Below are positions 7,335-15,319 of a stretch of 23,992 nucleotides of DNA, one piece after another (the first letter of the stretch is position 1; the number at the start of each line of letters is the position of its first letter). The DNA comes from an uncultured Senegalimassilia sp. GTDB taxonomy: Bacteria; Actinomycetota; Coriobacteriia; Coriobacteriales; Eggerthellaceae. Under the pieces are notes generated by a model that worked only from the letters and a program-made list of their open reading frames with translations, was not told the DNA's origin and did no database searches. The stretch covers positions 1-23,992 of the forward strand of contig NZ_CABQJR010000033.1 in NCBI RefSeq assembly GCF_902464545.1, read 5' to 3'. A program made the position numbers and the translations under genes.

Positions 7335-8464
7335 AAACGCAACACCCCCGTGAACGCCTCGCGCAGCAAAAACGGATCATGCCAGGTGGGACGCTGCGGG
7401 TCGACCAGATTTCGAACGATGACGACCGGACCCTTGCTTTGAATGGCGCGCAGGTCGGGATAATCGATGTGCACGGGGCGCACGCGCCTGCCTTCCTCTT
7501 CGCCGGGGGCAACGGTGAATCGGCTATCACCGACGTTGACGCCCGTGAGCGCGCGGAAGGTGCCCGTCTCGGAAGCATCGGGGCGAACGGGATACGGACT
7601 GTGCACGAGCACGTAATCAAGCAACCCACGCATGCCGTGCGCAAGCAACGCCTCGACATGCTCGCGCGCCGTAAGACCCCATGTCTCACCCTGCATGTCC
7701 GCCAATGAACAGACGAACAGGGTTGCCCCCCTTGATTGACGGATGGCATCCACCACACCCGGGACCAGCAGGTTCGGGATGATGGACGTGAACAGGCTTC
7801 CCGGTCCGAGCACAATCAAGTCGGCATTGCGGATGGCATCGAGCGCCGGCCGGTACGCCTGGATCTTGCCTTGACCGCGCAACTGCACGTGCGCAAGCGC
7901 CGTACGAGAATGGCAGGCAACAGCCTGGCCCTCGATATAGCGCCCATCGCGCGTGCGCGCGACCAACGACACGCGATCGAGCGTTGAAGGGTACACATGC
8001 CCGCGCGCGTTGAGCAAACGCTCGCAGATCTGAACGGCTTGCGGGAATTCGCCCGTGGCGTCCTCGAGCGCGGAGAGCATAAGATTGCCCAGCGTATGGT
8101 TGTCGGCAAACGGAAACCGGTATTTGAATGCACGCGTAAGCGGGTCCTCGGGGTCGGCAGCCATAGCGCAAATGCACTTACGGATATCGCCCGGAGGAGT
8201 GACACCCGCCCGTTCGCGCAGGATGCCCGTCGACCCGCCGTCATCGGCCATCGCGACCACGGCGGAGGTTTCCACGCCCATGGAAAGGAGCGTGCGAATG
8301 GAAACGGGCGCACCTGTGCCACCGCCGATGACCACGGCTTTCAAGCTGCTGGTCTCAGGCACCACGGGATCGGCCGCGTACAGCGGCGCGAACGCCTCGG
8401 TCATGGACGGGTCATGGGGGAAATGACCGCCCTCCATATGGCTTTCGTTTAGCATCTCGCTCAT
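7313..8464 (-). CDS. yvcK: Gluconeogenesis factor YvcK/CofD-like protein
   Basis: YvcK (GlmR/CuvA) binds UDP-sugars and links central carbon status to peptidoglycan synthesis in Bacillus, Listeria and Mycobacterium. The fold is that of CofD 2-phospholactate transferase. Motifs: VVIGGGTGAPV (GGGTG at residues 47-51), MADDGGSTGILRE, PPGDIRKCI, the NHTLGNLMLSALE segment and LGPGSLFTSIIPNLLV. At 383 residues from the ATG at 8464 it has about 40 more N-terminal residues than the core domain; these are polar and low in recognisable motifs. The ATG is one base past the rapZ stop. Another in-frame ATG three codons later (8455) is possible. The 3' end overlaps whiA by 22 nt. Confidence 0.95.
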   Translation of the reverse strand: MSEMLNESHMEGGHFPHDPSMTEAFAPLYAADPVVPETSSLKAVVIGGGTGAPVSIRTLLSMGVETSAVVAMADDGGSTGILRERAGVTPPGDIRKCICAMAADPEDPLTRAFKYRFPFADNHTLGNLMLSALEDATGEFPQAVQICERLLNARGHVYPSTLDRVSLVARTRDGRYIEGQAVACHSRTALAHVQLRGQGKIQAYRPALDAIRNADLIVLGPGSLFTSIIPNLLVPGVVDAIRQSRGATLFVCSLADMQGETWGLTAREHVEALLAHGMRGLLDYVLVHSPYPVRPDASETGTFRALTGVNVGDSRFTVAPGEEEGRRVRPVHIDYPDLRAIQSKGPVVIVRNLVDPQRPTWHDPFLLREAFTGVLRLCRSRQR

Positions 8465-8465
8465 C

Positions 8466-9419
8466 CTATCGGCCTTCGACCGGCTTCGCAGATGCGTTGA
8501 TGAGCTGGCCATCGGCGCCTTCGGCAAGCTTCAGGTCGCGATGCGCGACGCTGACGCGATAGCCCTTCTGCTTGAGATATTCACCCGTGGACTCGGCGAG
8601 CGCCACGCTTCGATGTTGACCGCCGGTGCACCCTACGGCGATGGCGAGCTGCTGCTTGCCCTCCGCCACATACCCGGGCATGACGCAATCGAGCAGCGCG
8701 CGCCAGCACTTCTGGAACTCCTCGGTTTCAGATCGGCACAACACGTAGTCGCGCACGGGCTTGTCTAGGCCGGTAAGCGGACGCAGCTCGGGGTCGTAGT
8801 ACGGATTGGGAAGAAAACGCACGTCCATGACCAGGTCGGCATCCACGGGAGCGCCGTGTTTGAAGCCGAACGAGTACACCGTGACCTGCAGCCCCTGGCG
8901 CTCCTCGCCGGGTGCGAACAGCGCGCGGATGGTGCTGCGCAGCTGAGCGGGCATCATGTCGGTGGTATTGATGACATGATGCGCCTGTTTGCGCACATCA
9001 TAGAGCATCTCGCGCTCACGCTCGATGCCGTTTGCGATGGAGCTCCCATCGGTGCAGAGGGGATGGCGGCGGCGGCTGGATTTGTAGCGCGCGATGAGCT
9101 TCTCGTCGTCGGCGTCCAAGAACAGCACCCGATAATCGACGCCGGCGCTTTTGAGCTTCGAAAGCTCTTCCATCAGGCTTTTGAAGAAGCCGCCGCTACG
9201 CGCGTCGCACACGACGGCGATGCGTCGATGGTTATCCGGCTGGCCGGGCATGCCGGTTAAAGCCAGCAGGTTCCCGATAAGAGCGCTTGGCAGGTTGTCC
9301 ACGCAAAAATACCCAAGATCCTCGAACGCATGCATGGCCTCGGTGCGTCCCGCACCGCTCATGCCGCTCACGATAACCAGCTCGGGCATGTTCTCAAGCT
9401 CGCTTGCAACCTCGGTCAT
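8466..9419 (-). CDS. rapZ: RNase adapter / nucleotide-binding protein RapZ (YvcJ)
   Basis: P-loop protein. In E. coli RapZ delivers the GlmZ small RNA to RNase E to tune GlmS; the Gram-positive YvcJ hydrolyses GTP and affects competence, with a less clear target. The product is 317 residues. Walker A is GMSGAGRT (residues 19-26), followed by AFEDLGYFCVDNLP. The middle holds FLDADDEKLIARYKSSRRRHPL and the C-terminal domain IAVGCTGGQHRSVALAE, the family's hallmark. The ATG at 9419 follows the uvrC stop by one base and has AAGGAG 9 nt upstream, inside uvrC. The frame stays open 70 codons upstream but that stretch is uvrC DNA. Confidence 0.96.
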   Translation of the reverse strand: MTEVASELENMPELVIVSGMSGAGRTEAMHAFEDLGYFCVDNLPSALIGNLLALTGMPGQPDNHRRIAVVCDARSGGFFKSLMEELSKLKSAGVDYRVLFLDADDEKLIARYKSSRRRHPLCTDGSSIANGIEREREMLYDVRKQAHHVINTTDMMPAQLRSTIRALFAPGEERQGLQVTVYSFGFKHGAPVDADLVMDVRFLPNPYYDPELRPLTGLDKPVRDYVLCRSETEEFQKCWRALLDCVMPGYVAEGKQQLAIAVGCTGGQHRSVALAESTGEYLKQKGYRVSVAHRDLKLAEGADGQLINASAKPVEGR

Positions 9420-9420
9420 G

Positions 9421-11481
9421 TCACGAATCTCCTTCCCCGCCGACGACCATTTCGTTTCTTGTCTGCTCATTATACTGCTGCAGCACCGTATGCAGCTCGT
9501 TGGCAACCTGGACGGGCACCACCTGGGCATCAAGGATGTCCTGCAAGCTTGCAGCCCTGAGCCGCTTGAAGCTCTTGAAGTGCTTGAGAAGCGCCTTCTT
9601 GCGCACCGGGCCCAAACCTTCAACCTCATCCAGGATGCTCGCCGTCATTCCCTTGCCGCGCAACTGTCGATGGAATTCGATGGCGAAGCGGTGCGCCTCG
9701 TCTCGAACCTGCTTGACCAGGTACAAGCTGGCGCTTCCGCCCGGCAGTACAACCGGGCCCGTATCCTGCCACGGCACGAACAGCTCCTCATCGCGCTTCG
9801 CCAAGCCGCACAAGGCAATGTCGTGGATTCCCATGCTGTCGAACTGTTGCATGACGGCGTTGAGTTGTGGCAGACCGCCATCCAAGATGATGAGGTCGGG
9901 CTTTTTGCCGAACCGCTCGTCCGCCATGCGCTCAGCGCAATACCTACGGCCCATAACCTCCTGCATGGACAGGAAATCGTTCGCTTCGTCAAGCTGGGCC
10001 TTGATCTTGAAGCGTCGATATTGCCCCTTATCAGGCCTCCCATTGGTAAACACCACCATGGAAGCGACAGTGTACGTACCGTGGTTGGTGGAAATGTCGA
10101 AGCATTCGATGCGCAATGGCGGCGCATCGAGCGCCAAGGCGCTCTCCAGCTGCAGCAAGGCATCGTTGATGCGCTTATCCTCGTAGTTCGTGCGCACCTT
10201 ATAGCGCATGAGCGTATGTTTGGCATTCTGTTCAGCCATCGAGACAAGGTCGGCTTTCTCCCCGCGTTCGGGGACCGCGAACCGAACCTTCGCACCATGC
10301 ACGCTTGCAAGCTTATCGGTAAGCCACTGCTCCATGGCTTCGGCGTCCTCGGGCATGACACGCACGACCACCTCGTGCGGGATGGACGTGGTGGCATCGT
10401 AGTAGCGCAGCAGGAACATGTGCAGCAGATCCTGGTCGGGGACGTCGTTACCGCGGTTGAACACGAACTCGTTGCTGTTGATGATGCGTCCCTCGCGCAC
10501 CATGAGCACGTGCACACCCGCAATGGTCTCCTCCCGGAAAAAGCCGATGACGTCAGCATCGAGGTTGCGCGAGCTTACCGCATGCTGCTTATCGCATAAG
10601 CTGTTTATGGTGTCGATTCGAGCTTTGATACGACCGGCCCGCTCGAAATCGAGCTCTGAAGCGGCCTCTTGCATTTCACGGGAAAGCTCTTCCACGAACT
10701 CCCGATGGTTGCCCGAGAGGAAACGCTCGATCCGGCTGACATTGGCTGCATATTGCTCAGGCGTGACGCGACCGCAGCACGCCCCAGGCCCCAAGCCCAC
10801 ATGCGCATCGAAGCACGGGCGGGCGTCAGCAGCCAGACAAGCGAGCGGATCTTTTTCCAGCTTGCGCTTCAGCGAACGCCAATCAGCACAGCTCGACGAG
10901 CACAACGGCACCACCCGCCGCGCGATGTCGACCATGCGGCGAGCGGCGCGGCTATCGGTATAGGGGCCGAAATAGCGCGTGTCGGCGCGATGCTTCTCGC
11001 GCGTGTACTTGATGGCAGGGAACACATCGCCTTTCGTGATGGCGATAAACGGGTAGGATTTATCGTCCTTGAAGTCGGCGTTGAACCAGGGGGCGTGCTG
11101 GTTGATGAGGTTCTTCTCGAGCACCAAGGACTCGTGCTCGTTGCCGACCACGATGTACTCGAACGTGCAGATCTGCTCGACGAGTAGCGGGATCTTCGCG
11201 CGCTCATCCTGGAAGTTGACATATTGGCGCATGCGCGCACGAAGCTGTTTCGCCTTGCCGACGTAGATGACCTGCCCATGCTTGTCTTTCCATAGATACA
11301 CGCCAGGAAGGGTTGGCACCGCATCAAGCTCGCGCTTGATGCGCGCGAGCTTCTGCTCGAACGTCTCCCCTTCCGGGACGCGAACGCCCTCGTCCCCGGC
11401 GATACCCTGCGCCTTTCCCGAACCGCCTTCGGTGAAACCCGAGGTTCGGCTATATCGTTGGAATTCCTCCGGTTTGCTCAC
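9421..11481 (-). CDS. uvrC: Excinuclease ABC subunit C
   Basis: Makes both incisions around bulky lesions in UvrABC nucleotide excision repair. The product is 686 residues. Domains: GIY-YIG nuclease (PGVYLW...IYVGKAK, about 60-78), a Cys-rich segment (194-236), the UVR/UvrB-binding motif (EAASELDFERAGRIKARID), the RNase H-like second nuclease (IECFDISTNHGTY; LIILDGGLPQLNA) and a C-terminal helix-hairpin-helix pair (LDEVEGLGPVRKKALLKHF). GTG at 11481 overlaps the pcrA stop as GTGA with GGAGG just upstream. No other start lies before the nuclease domain, so a Gly/Ser-rich N-terminal extension of about 40 residues looks real. The cysteine pattern is unusual: C223, then Gly at 231, then C235-C236. 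Confidence 0.97.
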   Translation of the reverse strand: MSKPEEFQRYSRTSGFTEGGSGKAQGIAGDEGVRVPEGETFEQKLARIKRELDAVPTLPGVYLWKDKHGQVIYVGKAKQLRARMRQYVNFQDERAKIPLLVEQICTFEYIVVGNEHESLVLEKNLINQHAPWFNADFKDDKSYPFIAITKGDVFPAIKYTREKHRADTRYFGPYTDSRAARRMVDIARRVVPLCSSSCADWRSLKRKLEKDPLACLAADARPCFDAHVGLGPGACCGRVTPEQYAANVSRIERFLSGNHREFVEELSREMQEAASELDFERAGRIKARIDTINSLCDKQHAVSSRNLDADVIGFFREETIAGVHVLMVREGRIINSNEFVFNRGNDVPDQDLLHMFLLRYYDATTSIPHEVVVRVMPEDAEAMEQWLTDKLASVHGAKVRFAVPERGEKADLVSMAEQNAKHTLMRYKVRTNYEDKRINDALLQLESALALDAPPLRIECFDISTNHGTYTVASMVVFTNGRPDKGQYRRFKIKAQLDEANDFLSMQEVMGRRYCAERMADERFGKKPDLIILDGGLPQLNAVMQQFDSMGIHDIALCGLAKRDEELFVPWQDTGPVVLPGGSASLYLVKQVRDEAHRFAIEFHRQLRGKGMTASILDEVEGLGPVRKKALLKHFKSFKRLRAASLQDILDAQVVPVQVANELHTVLQQYNEQTRNEMVVGGEGDS

Positions 11482-13667
11482 ACTACCTCCAGCTTGACGC
11501 GAAACGAAATGCAACGCGGCGTATCCAAATCATCGAATTCGATGATGTAGGCGCGTTTCTGCTCGTCGATGCCTTGCACAACGCCCTGCCCGAACGCTTT
11601 ATGGGCAACGCGCGTGCCCGGTTTGATGGAAGCCTGCCCGGCCATGTCGGCGATCCAACGATCGGTCGCCTCATAAGCGCAGCGAGCGTCATCGAGCTGG
11701 GAGTCAGCAGGCCCATTTGAAAACTCCAAGGCCGATGGGTCGATATCGAGGAGAAACCGCGAAGGATACCGCGGCGCTCCCTGATGGCCGAAACCCTCGG
11801 CCTCGGTAAGGTACAGCCCGTCCTTGGCGCGCGTGAATGCCACGAACGCGAGGCGACGCTCCTCCTCCATGGCCTCGACCGTACGCGTTTTACGCGAGGG
11901 CAGCACGCCTTCGGACAGCGAGCAAACGAAGACGTGGCTGAACTCCAGGCCCTTGGCAGCATGGATGGTCATAAGGCGCACGTTATCCTTCGACGCATCC
12001 GCAATATCGGCATTGGAGAGCAAGGCTACGTGGTGCAGATAGTGGTCGATGGTAACCTCCTCGCCGCATGTTGCCTCGAACTCGTATACCGACTGCTTCA
12101 GTTCGGCAAGGTTATCGAGCCGCTCCTGGCTTCCCTCGGTGCGCAGCATCTGCTCGTAGCCGCTCTCGTCGAGCAGCGCCGAGAGCACCTCCGACACCGG
12201 GCGGCCCTCAACGGACCTGCGAAAACCATGCACCAATGCTACTAACTGTTTCGCCTTCGTGCGTTTGAAGATGTCACCCTCGTACGTTGCCTCAAGGGCC
12301 TGCAGCATGGTGCATCCATGTTCGTCGCAATACTGCTGCAGATACGCCATGCGACGTTGGCCGAGATTGCGCTTGGGCACGTTAGCCACGCGCAAAAATG
12401 CCAAGTCATCCCCTACCGCGATGAGACGCAGGTAGCACAGCGCATCCTTGATCTCGCTTCTGCCGAAAAAGGGCACACCGCTGAACAGCGAATATGGGAT
12501 ATCCGCATCGAGAAACGCCTCCTCGACCGAACGCGATGCGTAATGCGCGCGATACAGCACCGCCATATCGCGATAAGCAACCCCCTTGCCATGCAATGCA
12601 GCTACGCCTTCGGCGATCCACGCCGCTTCGGCCTGGGGCGATACGGCATGATGCCAGACCGTTGGGCCGAACGAACGTCGTGCGGCGACAAGGTCCTTCG
12701 GGATGCGCATATGGTTTTTCGCGATAAGCGAATTCGCCACCGCAAGCACCTGAGGCACTGAACGGTGGTTCTCAAGCATCATGATGGTGTGCGTACCGGG
12801 AAAGCGCTTATCGAAATCAAGCAGCAGCTTCACGTCCGCGCCGCGCCACGTATAGATGGTTTGATCGGGATCGCCGACCACGAACAAGTTCTTGTGATAG
12901 CCCTGCAGCACCTCCATGAGCTGATATTGCAGCGCATCGATATCCTGGAACTCGTCGATCATGATGTATTCCAACCGCTGCTGCCATTTGAGGCAGATAT
13001 CAGGGAACCGCTCGAACATGTAGAGCGTGAATACGATCAAGTCGTTGTAATCGAGACCGAAACACTTCCGTTCCTGATAAAGATACCCATAGAAGACGAT
13101 GTCCCGCACATCATCGGCCTGTACATACCGTTCACGCAGCTGCGCGATAGGCCATTCGAGCATGTCCAGATAGTAGTTGGGGTGCTCTTTTAGCTTCTGC
13201 ATCTCGATCATGTCGCGCGCTGCCGAAAACGTCATATCGCGCAACGTAAGGCCTCGTTCTTCATAAATGGTCTGCAGCATGGCATCGATGTCGGCGTTGT
13301 CGAGCACCAGAAAGCTTTTCGGATACCGTACGGCATGGGAATCTTCCTGAAGAACTGAAACGCAGAAGCCATGGAACGTATTGATGTAGCCGGTGTCGTG
13401 ATCGCCGGTAAGACGACGGATACGCCTGCGCATTTCGTTGGCAGCCTTGTTCGTGAAGGTGACGCACAGGATGTTGCCCGGCAGGATGCCCAGCTCGTTG
13501 ACCAAATATGCGAATCGTTGCGTCAGCGCAGCCGTTTTCCCCGTGCCGGCACCCGCGATGACGCGCACGTAGCCTTCCGTTGCCGTAACGGCCTGCTGCT
13601 GGGCCGCATTGAGCTGCGGCTCTTCACCGAGCCTGTCCATTGCGCGATATGTCGTCATAGAATCCAT
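11478..13667 (-). CDS. pcrA: ATP-dependent 3'-5' DNA helicase, UvrD/PcrA family
   Basis: Superfamily 1A helicase used in excision repair, clearing of recombination filaments and transcription conflicts. The product is 729 residues. Motifs in order: Q motif LNAAQQQAV (19-27), Walker A GAGTGKT (39-45, K44), Ia TFTNKAANEM, Ic NTFHGFC, Walker B IDEFQD, III GDPDQTIYTWRGA, IV LENHRS, the 2B-linked FFGRSEIKDALCYLRL, V MTIHAAKGLEF, and VI EERRLAFVAFTRAK. The last 45 residues (PGTRVAHKAFGQGVVQGI...) match the Tudor-like PcrA tail that contacts RNA polymerase. Motifs IV and VI differ slightly from usual PcrA (QNYRS, YVGITRA). The ATG has no ribosome site; a TATACT box 8 bases before it suggests a leaderless mRNA. 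It heads the operon and lies under two SOS-type boxes. Confidence 0.95.
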   Translation of the reverse strand: MDSMTTYRAMDRLGEEPQLNAAQQQAVTATEGYVRVIAGAGTGKTAALTQRFAYLVNELGILPGNILCVTFTNKAANEMRRRIRRLTGDHDTGYINTFHGFCVSVLQEDSHAVRYPKSFLVLDNADIDAMLQTIYEERGLTLRDMTFSAARDMIEMQKLKEHPNYYLDMLEWPIAQLRERYVQADDVRDIVFYGYLYQERKCFGLDYNDLIVFTLYMFERFPDICLKWQQRLEYIMIDEFQDIDALQYQLMEVLQGYHKNLFVVGDPDQTIYTWRGADVKLLLDFDKRFPGTHTIMMLENHRSVPQVLAVANSLIAKNHMRIPKDLVAARRSFGPTVWHHAVSPQAEAAWIAEGVAALHGKGVAYRDMAVLYRAHYASRSVEEAFLDADIPYSLFSGVPFFGRSEIKDALCYLRLIAVGDDLAFLRVANVPKRNLGQRRMAYLQQYCDEHGCTMLQALEATYEGDIFKRTKAKQLVALVHGFRRSVEGRPVSEVLSALLDESGYEQMLRTEGSQERLDNLAELKQSVYEFEATCGEEVTIDHYLHHVALLSNADIADASKDNVRLMTIHAAKGLEFSHVFVCSLSEGVLPSRKTRTVEAMEEERRLAFVAFTRAKDGLYLTEAEGFGHQGAPRYPSRFLLDIDPSALEFSNGPADSQLDDARCAYEATDRWIADMAGQASIKPGTRVAHKAFGQGVVQGIDEQKRAYIIEFDDLDTPRCISFRVKLEVV

Positions 13668-13674
13668 AACGAGG

Positions 13675-13703
13675 AGTATATCAAATAGGGAACGCCTGTT
13701 CTA
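13675..13703 (-). promoter_or_regulatory. pcrA promoter P1, probably leaderless
   Basis: TATACT (13675-13680, minus strand) ends 7 bases before the pcrA ATG, so transcription would start at or next to the A of ATG. The -35 at 17-nt spacing is TAGAAC (13698-13703), a weak match that lies inside the proximal SOS box. The absence of any Shine-Dalgarno sequence fits a leaderless message, which is common in Actinomycetota. Confidence 0.65.
13689..13702 (-). promoter_or_regulatory. LexA (SOS) box, promoter-proximal
   Basis: The minus strand reads AGAACAGGCGTTCC. It matches the Gram-positive LexA consensus CGAACRNRYGTTYC at 13 of 14 positions, with intact GAAC-N4-GTTC core (13690-13701). It covers the -35 region of P1 and touches the -10 of P2, a position suited to repression. 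The consensus is from knowledge of Bacillus and actinobacterial LexA; binding is inferred. Confidence 0.72.
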
Positions 13704-13728
13704 TATCGATGCGATGATTTTCGAACAA
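13700..13728 (-). promoter_or_regulatory. pcrA candidate promoter P2
   Basis: TTGTTC (13723-13728), a 17-nt spacer and TATAGA (13700-13705) on the minus strand. Each box is imperfect but spacing is ideal. The -35 lies inside the distal SOS box and the -10 overlaps the proximal one, so LexA at either site would block it. It would give a leader of roughly 25 nt. Confidence 0.4.
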
Positions 13729-13735
13729 TTGTTCT
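13722..13735 (-). promoter_or_regulatory. LexA (SOS) box, promoter-distal
   Basis: The plus strand reads CGAACAATTGTTCT, with a perfect 12-bp palindrome GAACAATTGTTC at 13723-13734. It matches 12 of 14 positions of the Gram-positive LexA consensus. Its centre is 33 bp from that of the proximal box, about three helical turns, placing both on the same DNA face. Confidence 0.72.
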
Positions 13736-13741
13736 CGCGCC

Positions 13742-14935
13742 CTACCTCGAGCCCTGAGCTTTCATGTGCTTGATCAGCACGAAGGCGCAGTACAGCAAGG
13801 CGAGGAACGCGATGAAGGCCCCCACGAAACCCACATCGGCGATGGTCCCGAACGTACACACGCCCCCGCCGATGAAGCTGCCGGTGCCGATACCGAGGTT
13901 GAAGATGCCGGAGAAGATGGCCATGGCAACCGTCTGCTCTCCATCGCTTGCGAACTTGATGATCTCGGCCTGATAGACGATGGAATACCCCGATCCGGCG
14001 ATGCCCCATAGCATGCACTCGGCGAACACGCCTGCCACTCCGAGGGCGGCAGGACGCAGGAGCGCAAGCGCCAACGCCACACCCGCGACGACCCACACAG
14101 CGAAGGCCCAGCGATGGCCGCGATAAAACCGCGAGCATATCGCGCTTCCGACGAGCCCTGCGATGCCGAAGGCCACCAACGCCATGGTGACGACTTGCTC
14201 GTCCATACCGCCAACCTGCAGCAAGAACGGCTCGATATAGCTATAACCCGTGTAGTACCCCATGGCGTACAAAGCAGTCACGATGAAGATGCCCATGAGC
14301 ACCTTGTTCCGCAAAATGCTGGGAAGCTGCTTGAGCGTGAAGGGCTTGCTGGCCGGAATCTTCGGGAACACCACCGTCAAGTACGCCAGCACCAGCGCGC
14401 TTACCGCGCACACGCAGCCGAAGGTCTGCCGCCAGCCCAACCAAAGCCCCACCATGTGCCCAAGCGGCAACCCAACCACCATGGCAAGCGCCGAGCCGGT
14501 GACCACGGCGCTAACGGCCATAGGCGCGTGCCTCTCGTCGACGACTTTCACCGCCACGGGAGCTGCAATGGCCCAGAACACCGAATGGGCGCAGGCGACC
14601 ACCAAACGCGCTGCCATGAGCAGACCATAGCTGGGCGCCAGGGCCGAAAGCGCCTGCCCGGCGCAGAACACGCCGATGACCAAGAGCATAAGCGGCCGAA
14701 ACGCCAAACGGGAACCCAATATCATAAGGGGAAGCGAAAGCAGCATGACCGCCCAGGCGTACACCGAGATGATCAGCCCCGTCACGCCCTCGCTCGTCCC
14801 GAACGAGGCGCCGATGCCGGTCAGAAGGCCTACCGGCATGAACTCCGAAGTGTTGAAAATGAACGCGGAAACGGTAATGCCGATCAGCGGCAACCATTCC
14901 CGCAGCGTAAGCTTGTTATCCACGAACCTTGTCAT
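13742..14935 (-). CDS. sotB: MFS efflux transporter of the SotB/YdeA family
   Basis: Twelve-segment major facilitator protein of 397 residues, essentially the length of E. coli SotB, a sugar or drug efflux pump. Family signatures: AFIFNTSEFMPVGLL in segment 1, VYAWAVMLLSLPLMIL, ACAHSVFWAIAAPVAVK in segment 4, GSALAMVVGLPLGHMVG with LGWRQTF in segment 5 (motif C-like, usual in exporters), YYTGYSYIEPFL opening the second half, and AMAIFSGIFNLGIGTGSFIGG. The substrate cannot be read from sequence. The ATG at 14935 has GGAAGGAAG about 10 nt upstream; the frame continues 22 codons further without support. It points toward pcrA, with 74 bp between them and no clear terminator, so some read-through into pcrA is possible. 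It is divergent from gdhA. Confidence 0.88.
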   Translation of the reverse strand: MTRFVDNKLTLREWLPLIGITVSAFIFNTSEFMPVGLLTGIGASFGTSEGVTGLIISVYAWAVMLLSLPLMILGSRLAFRPLMLLVIGVFCAGQALSALAPSYGLLMAARLVVACAHSVFWAIAAPVAVKVVDERHAPMAVSAVVTGSALAMVVGLPLGHMVGLWLGWRQTFGCVCAVSALVLAYLTVVFPKIPASKPFTLKQLPSILRNKVLMGIFIVTALYAMGYYTGYSYIEPFLLQVGGMDEQVVTMALVAFGIAGLVGSAICSRFYRGHRWAFAVWVVAGVALALALLRPAALGVAGVFAECMLWGIAGSGYSIVYQAEIIKFASDGEQTVAMAIFSGIFNLGIGTGSFIGGGVCTFGTIADVGFVGAFIAFLALLYCAFVLIKHMKAQGSR

Positions 14936-15319
14936 GAACCAAGCGCTTCCTTCCCTTTTCCCTTTGCGCGGATATGGGATTGTAGCCCCAGGACGAATCA
15001 CAGAGCATGTGGATGGGCGCCTTCAGATAACCCTCATGAACCGCCCATTGCATGCACACCGGCAAAGCGCAATGCCGATTGCGCGACGTTGCAAGCAAAC
15101 AGCTTAGCTGAGCGCAGGCGACCCGCCGCACGCACATCCGGACCACGTAAAAGCGGGCCCGCCGCCTCGCAAGGCAAGCCGCCCGCGCCGAGCAAACGCC
15201 CGTCCGCCGCAGGTCGCCGCCCTTTGTTTCGGCTTCGTTAATATACCGTTTCGAGTGATTTCCGAATCCTATAATGCAACCCGTTAACACAACATTTCAT
15301 CCGCTAGGAGGTTCACGCA
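14936..15319. other. Divergent intergenic region, MFS transporter / gdhA
   Basis: 384 bp serving both genes. Toward gdhA it ends with the TATAAT box at 15270-15275. Toward the transporter, TACAAT (14979-14984, minus strand) is a plausible -10 box 44 nt before the ATG, with no convincing -35. The middle is C/G-rich with local hairpin potential, including CAGCT-T-AGCTG (around 15099-15109) and GCCGCC/GGCGGC-like segments, but nothing recognisable as a riboswitch or operator. Frames crossing it carry no known motif. Confidence 0.5.
15270..15275 (+). promoter_or_regulatory. Promoter -10 box of gdhA
   Basis: A perfect TATAAT stands 44 nt upstream of the gdhA ATG. No good -35 is visible at 16-18 nt (the region reads ACCGTTTCGAG), so it may depend on an activator or an extended contact. 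The leader holds the ribosome site AGGAGG. Confidence 0.65.

Noticed and set aside
9420..9629. 70-codon N-terminal extension of rapZ
   Set aside because: It overlaps the uvrC C-terminus; the ATG at 9419 has a good ribosome site and leads straight into the P-loop domain.
14916..15290. Minus-strand frame of 124 codons upstream of the transporter
   Set aside because: It covers the promoter region of both divergent genes and has no coding character; it reads as chance.
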